Assembly: GCA_022425845.1 (NCBI GenBank) | Contig: JAKMEU010000176.1 | Span: 1-16,409, forward strand | Reading direction: 5' to 3' | Source of the DNA: Luminiphilus sp. | Lineage (GTDB): Bacteria; Pseudomonadota; Gammaproteobacteria; Pseudomonadales; Halieaceae | Length of the DNA: 16,409 nt | Part shown: positions 7,037 through 15,157 of the stretch, in pieces | Layout: each line of letters starts with the position of its first letter | Position numbering within the stretch: position 1 is the first letter of the stretch | Notes under the pieces: model-generated | The model's database searches: none | What the model saw: only the letters and a program-made list of their open reading frames with translations | Told to the model about the DNA's origin: nothing | Position numbers and translations under genes: made by a program

Positions 7037-9328
7037 ATGGATAAGCAGGCAGCAAAAACCAGAGACAGAGCTCTATGGGCGTGGGTCGCTATAGCGGCCA
7101 TGCTTCCGTGTTCTTCATGGGGCCTGGGGTTAGGCGACATAACGCTGACCTCATACCTTAACGAACCACTGGCCGCTGAGGTTGAGCTTCTGGATGTACA
7201 GAACCTCACAGCTGATGACATCAGGGTGCGGCTGGCTACCCAGGATGCCTTCGATAGGCTGGGTGTCGAACGCGCCTACTTTCTCACCAGCATTAATTTT
7301 GAAGTGATTGTGGAGGGGGGAACTGGAAAGATCCTCCTGAAGACAAGCAAGCCTTTGCTGGAGCCGTACCTTGATTTTCTTGTGGAGACCCGTTGGCCTG
7401 ATGGGAGATTGCTGAGGGAGTACACGGTGCTCGTTGATTTGCCCTCATCACCGGTTGCCAGTGAGCCCGCGGCGACACTGGGGAAGAGCGCCGCCGCCCC
7501 TGAACCCTCAGTGACCCCGACACCGGAAGCCGAAGCGCCACGTTTCGTTACGCCGGAAACCCGTCCGGACCGCAATTACGATCGTGATGCCGAGATGATG
7601 CCCCGCACGGGCGGTCGGTATTTGGTCCAGAGCAACGACACGCTCTGGGAGATCGCCACTGCTGCGGCGCCTGAGGGCGCCTCCATTGAGCAGACCATGT
7701 TGGCGACGGCGCAAATGAATGCAGATGCATTTACCGGTGGCAATATCAACGGTCTCAAGGCTGGCTATGTGCTCGAGCTCCCTGAAGAGCGGGACATTCT
7801 CATGTCCCAGCGCGAGGCCTTTAGTGCTGTCGCTCAGGCGAATGAGGATTGGCGAAATGGGGTCCGCAGGGCACCTGCATTGCGGGTGGTGGCTGATGAT
7901 GAGATCCCTGCCGATGATGATGTCGACGATTGGCAGGAGAGTACGGAAGCGACGGTGTTCGCCGATGAGGGTGATGATGAGGGTGATACTGCGGCTGACG
8001 TCATGGCCGCCGGTGTTGAGCCAGACGCATTCAGTGACGTGGGTGATGTACAGGACCCGCTTCCTTCTCCGTCAGAGTCAGTGGGCAGTGCCCCAAGTGG
8101 CCCCTCTTCAAGTGAGCTCATGGAAATTGAGGCCAGGCTGACGGCCCTCTCAGAGCAAGTGGGCAGTCTTCGCGAGTTGGTGGTGGTAAAGGATCAGCAG
8201 ATTGCGGCGCTGGAGGCTCAGCTGGCGAACCAGCAGGCCAGCCCCGCCCCCACTCCGTCGCAGGCCGTCACTCCGCCAGCCAGCACGGTGGAGGGGGGCT
8301 ATCCCTGGTGGCTTTTTGCCCTCGGTGGCGTGGCGTTGCTTGCAATCGGAGCGGTTGTCTATACCCGTCGCATCCAGAGGCCCGTGATGGTGCTGAAGCG
8401 CACAGCACCGCCTGCCGAGCTTGAGCCCAGTGTCAATCGCCCCAATGAGCTCGAGGCGGCTATGGCACCTGTCCCTGCAGACGCAGCCCGGTCCGGCGAT
8501 GGGGAGCGGGGCTATGGTCAGCGCCTTCACAATGACTACGTTGAGGAAAATCCAGTCGCTGATGCAGTTGCAGAGGCGGATATTTATGTCGCCTACGGTC
8601 GTTATCAGCAGGCCTTGAATTTGCTTGAAACCGCTGCAAAAACCAACCCTGACGACCCTGCAGCGATACTCAAGATGGTTGAAATCTACCTTAAAAACGA
8701 TCGTATTGATGAGGCCAGAACTGCAGCACAGGGCCTGGAGGGCCTGGGTGACGGAAGCGCCTATGGCCAGGCCTCGCGGATGCTGAGTGATGCCGAGGAG
8801 CGTGCCGACGCTGTCGATCTCGGCGAGCTCGCGGCGCCGGTTGATAGTCCGTTGTCTCTCGATCTCGATATTGCAGAGCAAACGCTTAGCTCGGCGCCGC
8901 CGGTCGACCTGGATTTGGATCTTGATCTTGGGCAGGCAAAATTTGATGAGATGCCCGCCAGTAGCGCGGAGGACGGCCAATTAACCAATGGCGCCCAGCT
9001 TGCGAACCCCGCTGAAGAAGAGATTGATCTTGGCGCAGGTATGGCAGATCTTTCCGAGCCGGCCAGTTCGCCTGAGTCGTTGCCGGCTGAACTGGCAGAA
9101 GTGCTGGGTAGTGACATTCCCCCGCCCGAGGCAGATGAAGAAATAGAAGGGGAGGGGCTGGTTTACGCCCAGGAAGTCGACCCCATCGACACCCAGCTTG
9201 ACCTGGCCCGGGCCTATATTGATATGGGCGACGAAGACGGTGCCCGTCCCGTTCTGAACGATGTCATTGCCAGTGGTGATCTCCGCCAGCAGGCGGAAGC
9301 TCGCGAGTTGCTAGTCAGTATTGACTGA
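7037..9328 (+). CDS. fimV: FimV-family peptidoglycan-binding polar hub protein
   Basis: FimV is an inner-membrane protein that organises the cell pole and supports type IV pilus assembly and twitching in Pseudomonas-like bacteria. From the ATG at 7037 it has 763 residues. A signal peptide ends near SSWG, followed by the typical mature start LGLGDITL. The FimV N-terminal domain (about 30-135) is followed by a Pro/Ala linker, a LysM domain (about 194-249, opening YLVQSNDTLWEIA), a long acidic segment, and a short coiled coil (about 360-400). One membrane helix follows (about 422-442). The cytoplasmic part is acidic with TPR-like helices (about 510-565) and the conserved FimV C-terminal domain (last 50 residues, DTQLDLARAYIDMGD). 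A GTG at 6980 would add 19 residues ahead of the signal peptide. I prefer 7037 because it gives a normal signal peptide. It sits between asd and truA, as in Pseudomonas. Confidence 0.93.
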   Translation: MDKQAAKTRDRALWAWVAIAAMLPCSSWGLGLGDITLTSYLNEPLAAEVELLDVQNLTADDIRVRLATQDAFDRLGVERAYFLTSINFEVIVEGGTGKILLKTSKPLLEPYLDFLVETRWPDGRLLREYTVLVDLPSSPVASEPAATLGKSAAAPEPSVTPTPEAEAPRFVTPETRPDRNYDRDAEMMPRTGGRYLVQSNDTLWEIATAAAPEGASIEQTMLATAQMNADAFTGGNINGLKAGYVLELPEERDILMSQREAFSAVAQANEDWRNGVRRAPALRVVADDEIPADDDVDDWQESTEATVFADEGDDEGDTAADVMAAGVEPDAFSDVGDVQDPLPSPSESVGSAPSGPSSSELMEIEARLTALSEQVGSLRELVVVKDQQIAALEAQLANQQASPAPTPSQAVTPPASTVEGGYPWWLFALGGVALLAIGAVVYTRRIQRPVMVLKRTAPPAELEPSVNRPNELEAAMAPVPADAARSGDGERGYGQRLHNDYVEENPVADAVAEADIYVAYGRYQQALNLLETAAKTNPDDPAAILKMVEIYLKNDRIDEARTAAQGLEGLGDGSAYGQASRMLSDAEERADAVDLGELAAPVDSPLSLDLDIAEQTLSSAPPVDLDLDLDLGQAKFDEMPASSAEDGQLTNGAQLANPAEEEIDLGAGMADLSEPASSPESLPAELAEVLGSDIPPPEADEEIEGEGLVYAQEVDPIDTQLDLARAYIDMGDEDGARPVLNDVIASGDLRQQAEARELLVSID
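7964..7987 (+). repeat. Perfect 12-bp tandem duplication inside fimV
   Basis: GATGAGGGTGAT occurs twice in direct succession (7964-7975 and 7976-7987), encoding DEGD twice in the acidic linker of FimV. It keeps the frame. It looks like a small slippage-type duplication in a low-complexity region. Confidence 0.85.
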
Positions 9329-10166
9329 CCCTTTCCCAGCTTTGAGTACCGATGCCTGGTCGGCTGGAAGTCGAGTGGTATTGGGGGTGGGCTATCACGG
9401 CGCAGATTACGCTGGTTGGCAGGCACAGCCTCACTTATCCGTAAATACCGTTCAGGGAACACTGGAAGCTGCACTGGGCTCTGTGGCGGCCACACCCGTC
9501 AGTACAGTGTGCGCGGGGAGGACTGATACGGGGGTCCATGGCATCGGTCAGGTGGTGCACTTTGATGCGCCCTGTGCGCGTTCCCAGAAAGCCTGGGTAA
9601 TGGGGACCAACCGTAATCTGCCCCCCAGCGTTCGTGTTAACTGGGCTGTTGTTTCTACCGGTGATTTTCATGCGCGTTTTTCCGCGCTGTCCAGACGCTA
9701 TCGTTACATCATCGCCAATACACCTGTGCTGTCGCCGCACCTGGCCGGGCTGGTAACGCATTATCGACGACCGCTGGACGTCACGATGATGCAGCAGGCG
9801 AGTCAGGTGCTGGTGGGTGAGCAGGACTTCAGTGCTTTTCGTGCCGCCCAATGCCAGGCTGCTCATGCCGTTCGGGACATCAAGTCGGTTACCGTCCAGC
9901 AGCAAGGTGATTTGGTGACCCTTGAAGTGGAAGCCAATGCCTTTCTCTACCATATGGTGAGGAATCTGGCTGGTGCACTGCTGCTGGTAGGGGCGGGGCT
10001 GCGACCCGCGGACTGGGTCAGGGAACTACTGGACTGTAAAGACCGCACCAAAGGAGCAGATACAGCGAGTGCCAGCGGACTTTACCTTCTTGGCGTGACC
10101 TACCCTCAGGACTTTGGTTTGCCTTCGGTTTTGAGTGATTACCCCCTGCTTGGGGGACTCGGTTAA
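9321..10166 (+). CDS. truA: tRNA pseudouridine(38-40) synthase
   Basis: TruA converts uridines 38-40 of the tRNA anticodon stem-loop to pseudouridine. The catalytic Asp69 lies in CAGRTDTGVHG; the residue after it is Thr, where E. coli has Ala. The domains match the family: GVGYHGADYAGWQ near 22-34, the RRYRYII strand near 125-131, and the FLYHMVRNLAGALL motif near 208-221. Length is 281 residues from the TTG at 9321, which overlaps the fimV stop by 8 bases. No ATG precedes the conserved core. GTG at 9375, with GGAAG four bases before it, is an alternative but would leave only a few residues before the first strand. The TTG start gives an N-terminal extension like that of pseudomonad TruA. Gene identity is firm; the start is uncertain. 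Confidence 0.94.
   Translation: MTDPFPALSTDAWSAGSRVVLGVGYHGADYAGWQAQPHLSVNTVQGTLEAALGSVAATPVSTVCAGRTDTGVHGIGQVVHFDAPCARSQKAWVMGTNRNLPPSVRVNWAVVSTGDFHARFSALSRRYRYIIANTPVLSPHLAGLVTHYRRPLDVTMMQQASQVLVGEQDFSAFRAAQCQAAHAVRDIKSVTVQQQGDLVTLEVEANAFLYHMVRNLAGALLLVGAGLRPADWVRELLDCKDRTKGADTASASGLYLLGVTYPQDFGLPSVLSDYPLLGGLG
10142..10156 (+). other. GC-rich hairpin at the 3' end of truA
   Basis: Five C (10142-10146) and five G (10152-10156) form a perfect stem around a 5-base loop, inside the last codons of truA. No T-run follows, so it is not an intrinsic terminator. It could stabilise or pause the transcript before trpF, or have no role. Confidence 0.35.
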
Positions 10167-10179
10167 GCGACAGAAGGTC

Positions 10180-10188
10180 TGCTACACT
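10180..10188 (+). promoter_or_regulatory. Candidate extended -10 promoter for trpF
   Basis: TGCTACACT (10180-10188) fits an extended -10 (TGnTAnnnT) 29 bases before the trpF GTG. No good -35 is seen at the proper distance; TCGGTT at 10159-10164 is a poor match with an 18-base spacer. It would let trpFBA be transcribed independently of fimV-truA. Confidence 0.4.
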
Positions 10189-10217
10189 GCGCGCCTTTTC
10201 TCGACCCCGGTGTACGA

Positions 10218-10853
10218 GTGTCAGTGCAGGTCAAAATTTGTGGGATAACCAACGCGTCCGACGCCCGGGCCGCTGCTGAAGCGGGTGCGGATGCCATTGG
10301 CCTCGTTTTTTTTCCGGGGAGTAAAAGGGCGGTCACACCAGAACAGGCCGCGGCAATTTGTGAAGCACTTCCGCCCCTCGTTACCGTGACGGCTCTGTTT
10401 GTGAATGCGGAGGCTGGGGATGTGGAAGCGGTCCTGAGATCTGTGCCAGTCAATCTTCTTCAATGGCACGGGGCGGAGACGCCGGAGTTCTGCGAGCAAT
10501 GGGATTTGCCGTATATCAGGGCGGTTACGGCTGAAGCTGCTCTCAGCCTCGAGGACGTAATGGTCCGTTATCCGAAAGCCCGCGGTTTTTTGATTGATGC
10601 GGTGGCAGACGGACAGTTTGGCGGGACCGGGCATACCTTCGACTGGAACGTTATACCTTCGCCCTGTTCGCGCCCCATCATTTTGGCGGGAGGGCTCAAT
10701 CCCGCTAATGTTGCAGACGCGGTGATCCGCGTGCGGCCGGCAGCGGTCGATGTCAGTACCGGCGTTGAGCGGGGACCGGGTATCAAGGACCCTGCCAAGA
10801 TTCGACAATTCATTCGTGCCGCGCGAGCAGCGGCTGAGGTAAGCACATCATGA
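10218..10853 (+). CDS. trpF: Phosphoribosylanthranilate isomerase
   Basis: It performs the Amadori rearrangement of N-(5-phosphoribosyl)anthranilate to CdRP in tryptophan synthesis. It is a single (beta/alpha)8 barrel of 211 residues, so TrpF is not fused to TrpC as it is in E. coli. The general base Cys8 (KICGIT) and general acid Asp127 (FLIDA) are present, with phosphate-binding motifs ILAGGLNPANV (155-165) and VDVSTGVE (177-184). The start is GTG at 10218; a second in-frame GTG lies 6 bases later. Neither has a clear Shine-Dalgarno sequence, so the exact start is open. It overlaps trpB by 4 bases. Confidence 0.95.
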   Translation: MSVQVKICGITNASDARAAAEAGADAIGLVFFPGSKRAVTPEQAAAICEALPPLVTVTALFVNAEAGDVEAVLRSVPVNLLQWHGAETPEFCEQWDLPYIRAVTAEAALSLEDVMVRYPKARGFLIDAVADGQFGGTGHTFDWNVIPSPCSRPIILAGGLNPANVADAVIRVRPAAVDVSTGVERGPGIKDPAKIRQFIRAARAAAEVSTS

Positions 10854-12070
10854 CCGATATGATCAGCCCCGAGTTTTTCGCCTCTGTTCCGGATCCCCAG
10901 GGACGCTTTGGCCCCTACGGCGGCAAATTTGTCGCCGAAACCCTAATGTCGGCACTTGCCGATCTGGAGGCTCTCTATCGCGAGCTGGCCGTCGATCCGG
11001 GCTTCCAGCGAGAGTTCGACTCAGACCTGGCGCACTACGTGGGCCGGCCCTCTCCACTCTATGAGGCGAGCCGGATGTCCGACGCCATTGGTGGCGCCCG
11101 CATCTTTCTAAAGCGGGAAGACCTGAATCACACGGGCGCGCACAAGGTGAACAATACGATTGGGCAGGCCTTGCTGGCAAAGCACATGGGCAAAAAGCGC
11201 GTGATTGCGGAAACGGGAGCGGGTCAGCATGGTGTGGCCAGTGCCACGGTCGCGGCCCGACTGGGGTTGGATTGTCACGTGTTTATGGGTGCTGAAGACG
11301 TGCAGCGCCAGTCACTGAACGTGTACCGCATGAAACTACTTGGGGCGGAGGTGATTCCTGTCACGTCGGGCTCCAAGACCCTGAAGGACGCCATGAATGA
11401 GGCGCTCCGGGACTGGGTGACCTATGTCGACAACACCTTTTACATCATCGGTACCGTTGCGGGACCGCATCCCTATCCCATGCTGGTCAGGGATTTTCAG
11501 AGTGTGATCGGCAGGGAGGCGCGGCGTCAGTCCCTGGCTATGACAGGAAAGTTGCCCGATGCGCTGGTCGCCTGCGTTGGCGGTGGGTCAAATGCCATCG
11601 GCCTGTTCCACCCGTTCCTTGCCGATGAGTCTGTGGCTATGTTTGGTGTTGAAGCCGGGGGGCTGGGCGTGGAGACGGGCCAGCACGCGGCACCACTGTC
11701 CGCAGGACAACCTGGCGTACTCCACGGTAATCGTACGTACCTGATGCAGGACCAAAACGGTCAGATCATCGACACCCACTCGGTATCAGCCGGATTGGAT
11801 TACCCCGGTGTTGGACCGGAACACAGCTGGCTGAAGGATATAGGTCGCGTTAATTATGTGGCGGCCAATGACGATGAAGCGCTGGCAGCCTTTCATCGCT
11901 GGACGCGGACCGAGGGGATTATGCCCGCGTTGGAGACTGCCCACGCACTGGTCCATGCTGAAAAACTGGCGGCGGAAATGACCCCGGAACAACACATCAT
12001 TGTTAATCTGTCGGGCAGGGGAGATAAGGATATCCTGACGGTGGCCTCCATCGACGGCATCGAGCTCTGA
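10850..12070 (+). CDS. trpB: Tryptophan synthase beta subunit
   Basis: This PLP enzyme condenses indole, channelled from TrpA, with serine to form tryptophan. The 406 residues match the family. The PLP-binding Lys99 lies in HTGAHKVNN and the catalytic Glu121 in AETGAGQHG. The phosphate-binding GGGSNA is at 244-249. The N-terminal RFGPYGGKFVAETL is typical of the TrpB1 type that pairs with TrpA. The ATG overlaps the trpF stop (ATGA) and is preceded by GAGGTAAG about 10 bases upstream. trpA follows after 16 bases, as expected for subunits of one complex. Confidence 0.97.
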   Translation: MTDMISPEFFASVPDPQGRFGPYGGKFVAETLMSALADLEALYRELAVDPGFQREFDSDLAHYVGRPSPLYEASRMSDAIGGARIFLKREDLNHTGAHKVNNTIGQALLAKHMGKKRVIAETGAGQHGVASATVAARLGLDCHVFMGAEDVQRQSLNVYRMKLLGAEVIPVTSGSKTLKDAMNEALRDWVTYVDNTFYIIGTVAGPHPYPMLVRDFQSVIGREARRQSLAMTGKLPDALVACVGGGSNAIGLFHPFLADESVAMFGVEAGGLGVETGQHAAPLSAGQPGVLHGNRTYLMQDQNGQIIDTHSVSAGLDYPGVGPEHSWLKDIGRVNYVAANDDEALAAFHRWTRTEGIMPALETAHALVHAEKLAAEMTPEQHIIVNLSGRGDKDILTVASIDGIEL

Positions 12071-12086
12071 AACACGGGTAGGTATT

Positions 12087-12917
12087 ATGAGTAGATTGAG
12101 CACCTGTTTCGAAAAGATCCGCACCGAGGGTCGCAAGGCTGTTATCCCCTATGTCGTGGCGGGCGACCCCGCTGCGGCCATAACCGTTCCCATGATGCAC
12201 CGACTGGTTGCCGCAGGGGCTGACGTGGTCGAGTTGGGCGTTCCCTTTTCGGACCCCATGTCTGAGGGCCCTGTCATCCAGCGTGGTCATGAGCGTGCTC
12301 TGGAGAATCACGTATCGTTGGCGAACGTATTGGAAATGGTGAAGGTGTTCCGAGAGGATGACGCCGATACGCCCGTCATTATTATGGGTTACGCCAATCC
12401 CGTGGAGCGGATGGGATACCCGGTTTTTGCATCAGCCTGCGCAGAGGCGGGCGTCGATGGCTTGATTACCGTGGATCTGCCTCCTGAAGAGGTCGGCCCC
12501 TTGAATCAGGAGCTGAAAAAGGTGTCCATAGACAATATTTTCCTGATTTCGCCCACTACACCTGCAGAACGCATTACTACCATCACGGCGAACGCGTCTG
12601 GATTCATATATTACGTGGCAGTTAAGGGCGTAACGGGAGCGGGCCACTTGGACACGGCCGATGTCGAAAAACATCTCGCCGCAATCCGGTCGAAAACGAC
12701 CTTGCCCATCTGTGTCGGCTTTGGCATTAAAGATGCCGCGTCCGCCGCAGCCGTCGGTGCCGTGGCAGATGGCGTTGTCGTCGGCAGTGCCTTGATTGAT
12801 ACCATGGCCCAGAGGATTGAATCGGGCGGTACGCCAGAACAGGGTATTGATGACGCTGTCAGCCTTCTGGCGTCCATCCGCTCGGGTGTCACTGCTTCAA
12901 TAGGGACTACTGCCTGA
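12087..12917 (+). CDS. trpA: Tryptophan synthase alpha subunit (Glu at catalytic Asp60 position)
   Basis: TrpA cleaves indole-3-glycerol phosphate to indole and glyceraldehyde-3-phosphate and feeds indole to TrpB. The 276 residues form a single TIM barrel. Numbering matches the Salmonella/E. coli enzyme without gaps through residue 65. Catalytic Glu49 is present (VVELGVPF). The usual catalytic Asp60, in the LADGP motif of E. coli, is Glu60 here (PMSEGPVIQ). Loop 6 with GVTGAG (about 190-195) and the phosphate site GFGI are intact, so the enzyme is probably active. GGTAGG just upstream is the ribosome-binding site. Whether Glu60 is clade-wide cannot be told from this sequence. Confidence 0.96.
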   Translation: MSRLSTCFEKIRTEGRKAVIPYVVAGDPAAAITVPMMHRLVAAGADVVELGVPFSDPMSEGPVIQRGHERALENHVSLANVLEMVKVFREDDADTPVIIMGYANPVERMGYPVFASACAEAGVDGLITVDLPPEEVGPLNQELKKVSIDNIFLISPTTPAERITTITANASGFIYYVAVKGVTGAGHLDTADVEKHLAAIRSKTTLPICVGFGIKDAASAAAVGAVADGVVVGSALIDTMAQRIESGGTPEQGIDDAVSLLASIRSGVTASIGTTA

Positions 12918-12932
12918 TTGCAGAGGTACAGG

Positions 12933-12938
12933 TATAAT
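12933..12938 (+). promoter_or_regulatory. Candidate accD promoter (-10 TATAAT)
   Basis: A perfect TATAAT lies in the 47-base gap between trpA and accD, 27 bases before the accD ATG. The matching -35 would overlap the end of trpA and is weak (TGCCTG at 12911-12916, 16-base spacer). This would start a separate accD-folC-dedD-cvpA-purF transcript. A GGAG at 12955-12958 serves as the accD ribosome-binding site. Confidence 0.5.
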
Positions 12939-12964
12939 CGCGGATCAGGTGAACGGAGTCCGAC

Positions 12965-13870
12965 ATGAGTTGGATCGATAAAATACTGCCTTCAGGTGTG
13001 AGGAAAGACGAGACGGCTGAAAAGCGCGTCAATGTACCTGAGGGCCTTTGGAAAAAATGCATTAAATGCGATGCCGTACTCTACTGGCCCGATTTGGAGC
13101 GGAACTTTGAGGTCTGTCCAAAATGCGACCATCACATGCGTGTGGGTGCTCGTCGGCGATTGGATATTTTTCTTGATGCTGAAGGTCGACAGGAGCTCTT
13201 CGCCGACCTTGAGCCAGTAGATCGGCTCAAGTTCAAGGACAAGCGCAAATATCGCGACCGGTTAACGGCAGCCCAGAAGAGCACCGGTGAAAAAGATGCT
13301 CTGGTTGCCATGCGGGGTACCTTGAAAGGACTTGACTTGGTTACGGTCGCATTTGAATTCAATTTCCACGGCGGCTCAATGGGCTATGCCGTGGGAGAGA
13401 AGTTCACGCGGTCCGCAACCCACGCCCTTGAGAATGGCTTGCCCCTTGTATGCTTCGCGGCATCGGGCGGTGCTCGGATGCAGGAAGCGCTGATATCACT
13501 GATGCAAATGGCCAAAACGTCAGCTGTATTGGAGCGGCTCAAGCAAGCCGGACTGCCCTTCATTTCCGTAATGACCGACCCCATCTACGGTGGGGTCTCG
13601 GCGTCCCTGGCCCTTCTGGGCGATATCAACGTGGCAGAACCCGATGCTCGCGCGGGCTTTGCCGGCCCCAATATCATCGAGCAGACGATCCGACAGAAGC
13701 TACCAAAGGGCTTTCAGCGCAGTGAGTTTCTCCTTGAGCATGGTGCAATCGACATGATCGTACCCCGAGCTGAAATGCGTGACACTCTGGCGAGAATGCT
13801 CCATAAGTTGACTGGTCTGGAAGCAGCCGGAGGTGAGGCCCTGGAGGCCGAGCCCGAATCCGTCGAATAA
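12965..13870 (+). CDS. accD: Acetyl-CoA carboxylase carboxyltransferase subunit beta
   Basis: AccD, with AccA, transfers the carboxyl group from carboxybiotin to acetyl-CoA to make malonyl-CoA, the first step of fatty-acid synthesis. The 301 residues are normal (304 in E. coli). An N-terminal four-Cys zinc ribbon is complete (Cys32, Cys35, Cys51, Cys54). The crotonase-fold core carries SGGARMQEA (167-175) and YGGVSAS (208-214), the regions that form the acetyl-CoA site and oxyanion holes. The ATG has a good GGAG six bases upstream. folC follows after 3 bases, the accD-folC-dedD-cvpA-purF order known from E. coli and pseudomonads. Confidence 0.97.
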   Translation: MSWIDKILPSGVRKDETAEKRVNVPEGLWKKCIKCDAVLYWPDLERNFEVCPKCDHHMRVGARRRLDIFLDAEGRQELFADLEPVDRLKFKDKRKYRDRLTAAQKSTGEKDALVAMRGTLKGLDLVTVAFEFNFHGGSMGYAVGEKFTRSATHALENGLPLVCFAASGGARMQEALISLMQMAKTSAVLERLKQAGLPFISVMTDPIYGGVSASLALLGDINVAEPDARAGFAGPNIIEQTIRQKLPKGFQRSEFLLEHGAIDMIVPRAEMRDTLARMLHKLTGLEAAGGEALEAEPESVE

Positions 13871-13873
13871 GGG

Positions 13874-15157
13874 GTGGATTCAAGCACCGTGCCCGCTACT
13901 CTCGATGCCTGGCTCAGGCATCTGGAGACCTTGCACCCGCAAAAAATCGATCTGGAACTGCGCAGGGTCCGTACCGTCGCCGAGCGCCTGGATCTGCTTC
14001 CCGCATCGAATAAAACGATTACGGTAGCCGGCACCAATGGCAAGGGGAGCTGTGTGGCTGCCCTGGCGGCGCTGCTCGCGAAGCGTGGCTTTACAGTTGG
14101 GTGCTATACCTCACCGCACCTGCTGGCCTTCAACGAGCGGATTGTGCTGAATGGCATACCAGCGACTGACGCTGACATTATGGAAGCTTTCTCGACGATA
14201 GAGCGGGAGAGACAGGATATTTCCCTCAGTTATTTTGAGTTCGCAACCTTGGCGGCGCTCTACCTCTTTAAAGCTGCGCGCGTGGACTTTCAGGTGCTTG
14301 AGGTGGGGCTGGGTGGCCGATTGGATGCGGTGAATATGGTGGACGCTGATGCGTGCGTGATTACCAGCATTGGTATCGACCACACTGAGTGGCTTGGCGA
14401 CACACGGGAGCTCATCGCTATAGAAAAAGCCGGGGTTGCCCGAGCCGGCCGACCGGCGGTCGTGGCAGAAGAAAATAGCCCCTCCACTTTAATGCCCGAA
14501 CTCAGGGAGTTGGCAGCCATTCCCTACGGCCTGGGCGAGCATTGGCAGTTGGCTGGCCAGGAACTAACGCTGACCGATGGGACACGTTTTAACCTGCCGG
14601 ACGTCGATTCTTTGCAGACCAGCAATCTGGCTGCGGCCGTGGTCGTCCTTTCGAAGCTGGGTGTGGCGATCAGCCAGGAGGATGTTTCGGCGTCTCTGGG
14701 AAGTCTCCAGGTGCCGGGTCGACGGCAGGTTCTGGATTACAGGGGGCGAAGCTGGTGGTTGGATGTTGCCCACAACAGTGAGGCGGTCCAGCAATTGGCA
14801 AGGGTCCTGGCCAAGTCACCGTCGTCCGGAAATACGCACGCTATATTCGGAGCCATGGCTGATAAACCGCTGCATGATATGATTGGACTTGTGGGGGAAG
14901 AAATTTCCACCTGGCATCTTCCCCGGCATCCGGAAATCGACCGGGCAGCGTCGCCGGAGAACTTGCAGGCGCTGATTGTGGCGGTATCCGTTGGGGCTGA
15001 AGTGCACTGCCATGCTTCGCCCCAGTCGGCTTTTGAGGCTGCGGTTGTTCAATCCGAGGTGGGAGATCGCATTCTTGTATTTGGCTCTTTCGTGACGGTG
15101 GGTGCGCAGTTGGCGTGTCTTACACGGGCACAGGCAGGTCGGGAGACCTTGGACTAA
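13874..15157 (+). CDS. folC: Folylpolyglutamate/dihydrofolate synthase
   Basis: FolC adds glutamate to dihydropteroate and to folates, using ATP, in the cytoplasm. The 427 residues equal the family length (422 in E. coli). The Mur-ligase-type P-loop GTNGKGS is at 53-59, with YTSPHL shortly after. EVGLGGRLDA and the HTEWLG and EKAG motifs are typical. The C-terminal domain contains DVAHNSEA, the counterpart of the FDVAHNPHA segment. The chosen GTG at 13874 lies 3 bases after the accD stop with no ideal Shine-Dalgarno. GTG at 13889, with AAGGGG about 15 bases before it, is an alternative that removes five residues. Confidence 0.95.
   Translation: MDSSTVPATLDAWLRHLETLHPQKIDLELRRVRTVAERLDLLPASNKTITVAGTNGKGSCVAALAALLAKRGFTVGCYTSPHLLAFNERIVLNGIPATDADIMEAFSTIERERQDISLSYFEFATLAALYLFKAARVDFQVLEVGLGGRLDAVNMVDADACVITSIGIDHTEWLGDTRELIAIEKAGVARAGRPAVVAEENSPSTLMPELRELAAIPYGLGEHWQLAGQELTLTDGTRFNLPDVDSLQTSNLAAAVVVLSKLGVAISQEDVSASLGSLQVPGRRQVLDYRGRSWWLDVAHNSEAVQQLARVLAKSPSSGNTHAIFGAMADKPLHDMIGLVGEEISTWHLPRHPEIDRAASPENLQALIVAVSVGAEVHCHASPQSAFEAAVVQSEVGDRILVFGSFVTVGAQLACLTRAQAGRETLD

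Noticed and set aside
8150..8980. A 276-codon - strand open frame inside fimV
   Set aside because: It is antisense to fimV in a low-complexity region, with no recognisable domain and no upstream signals.
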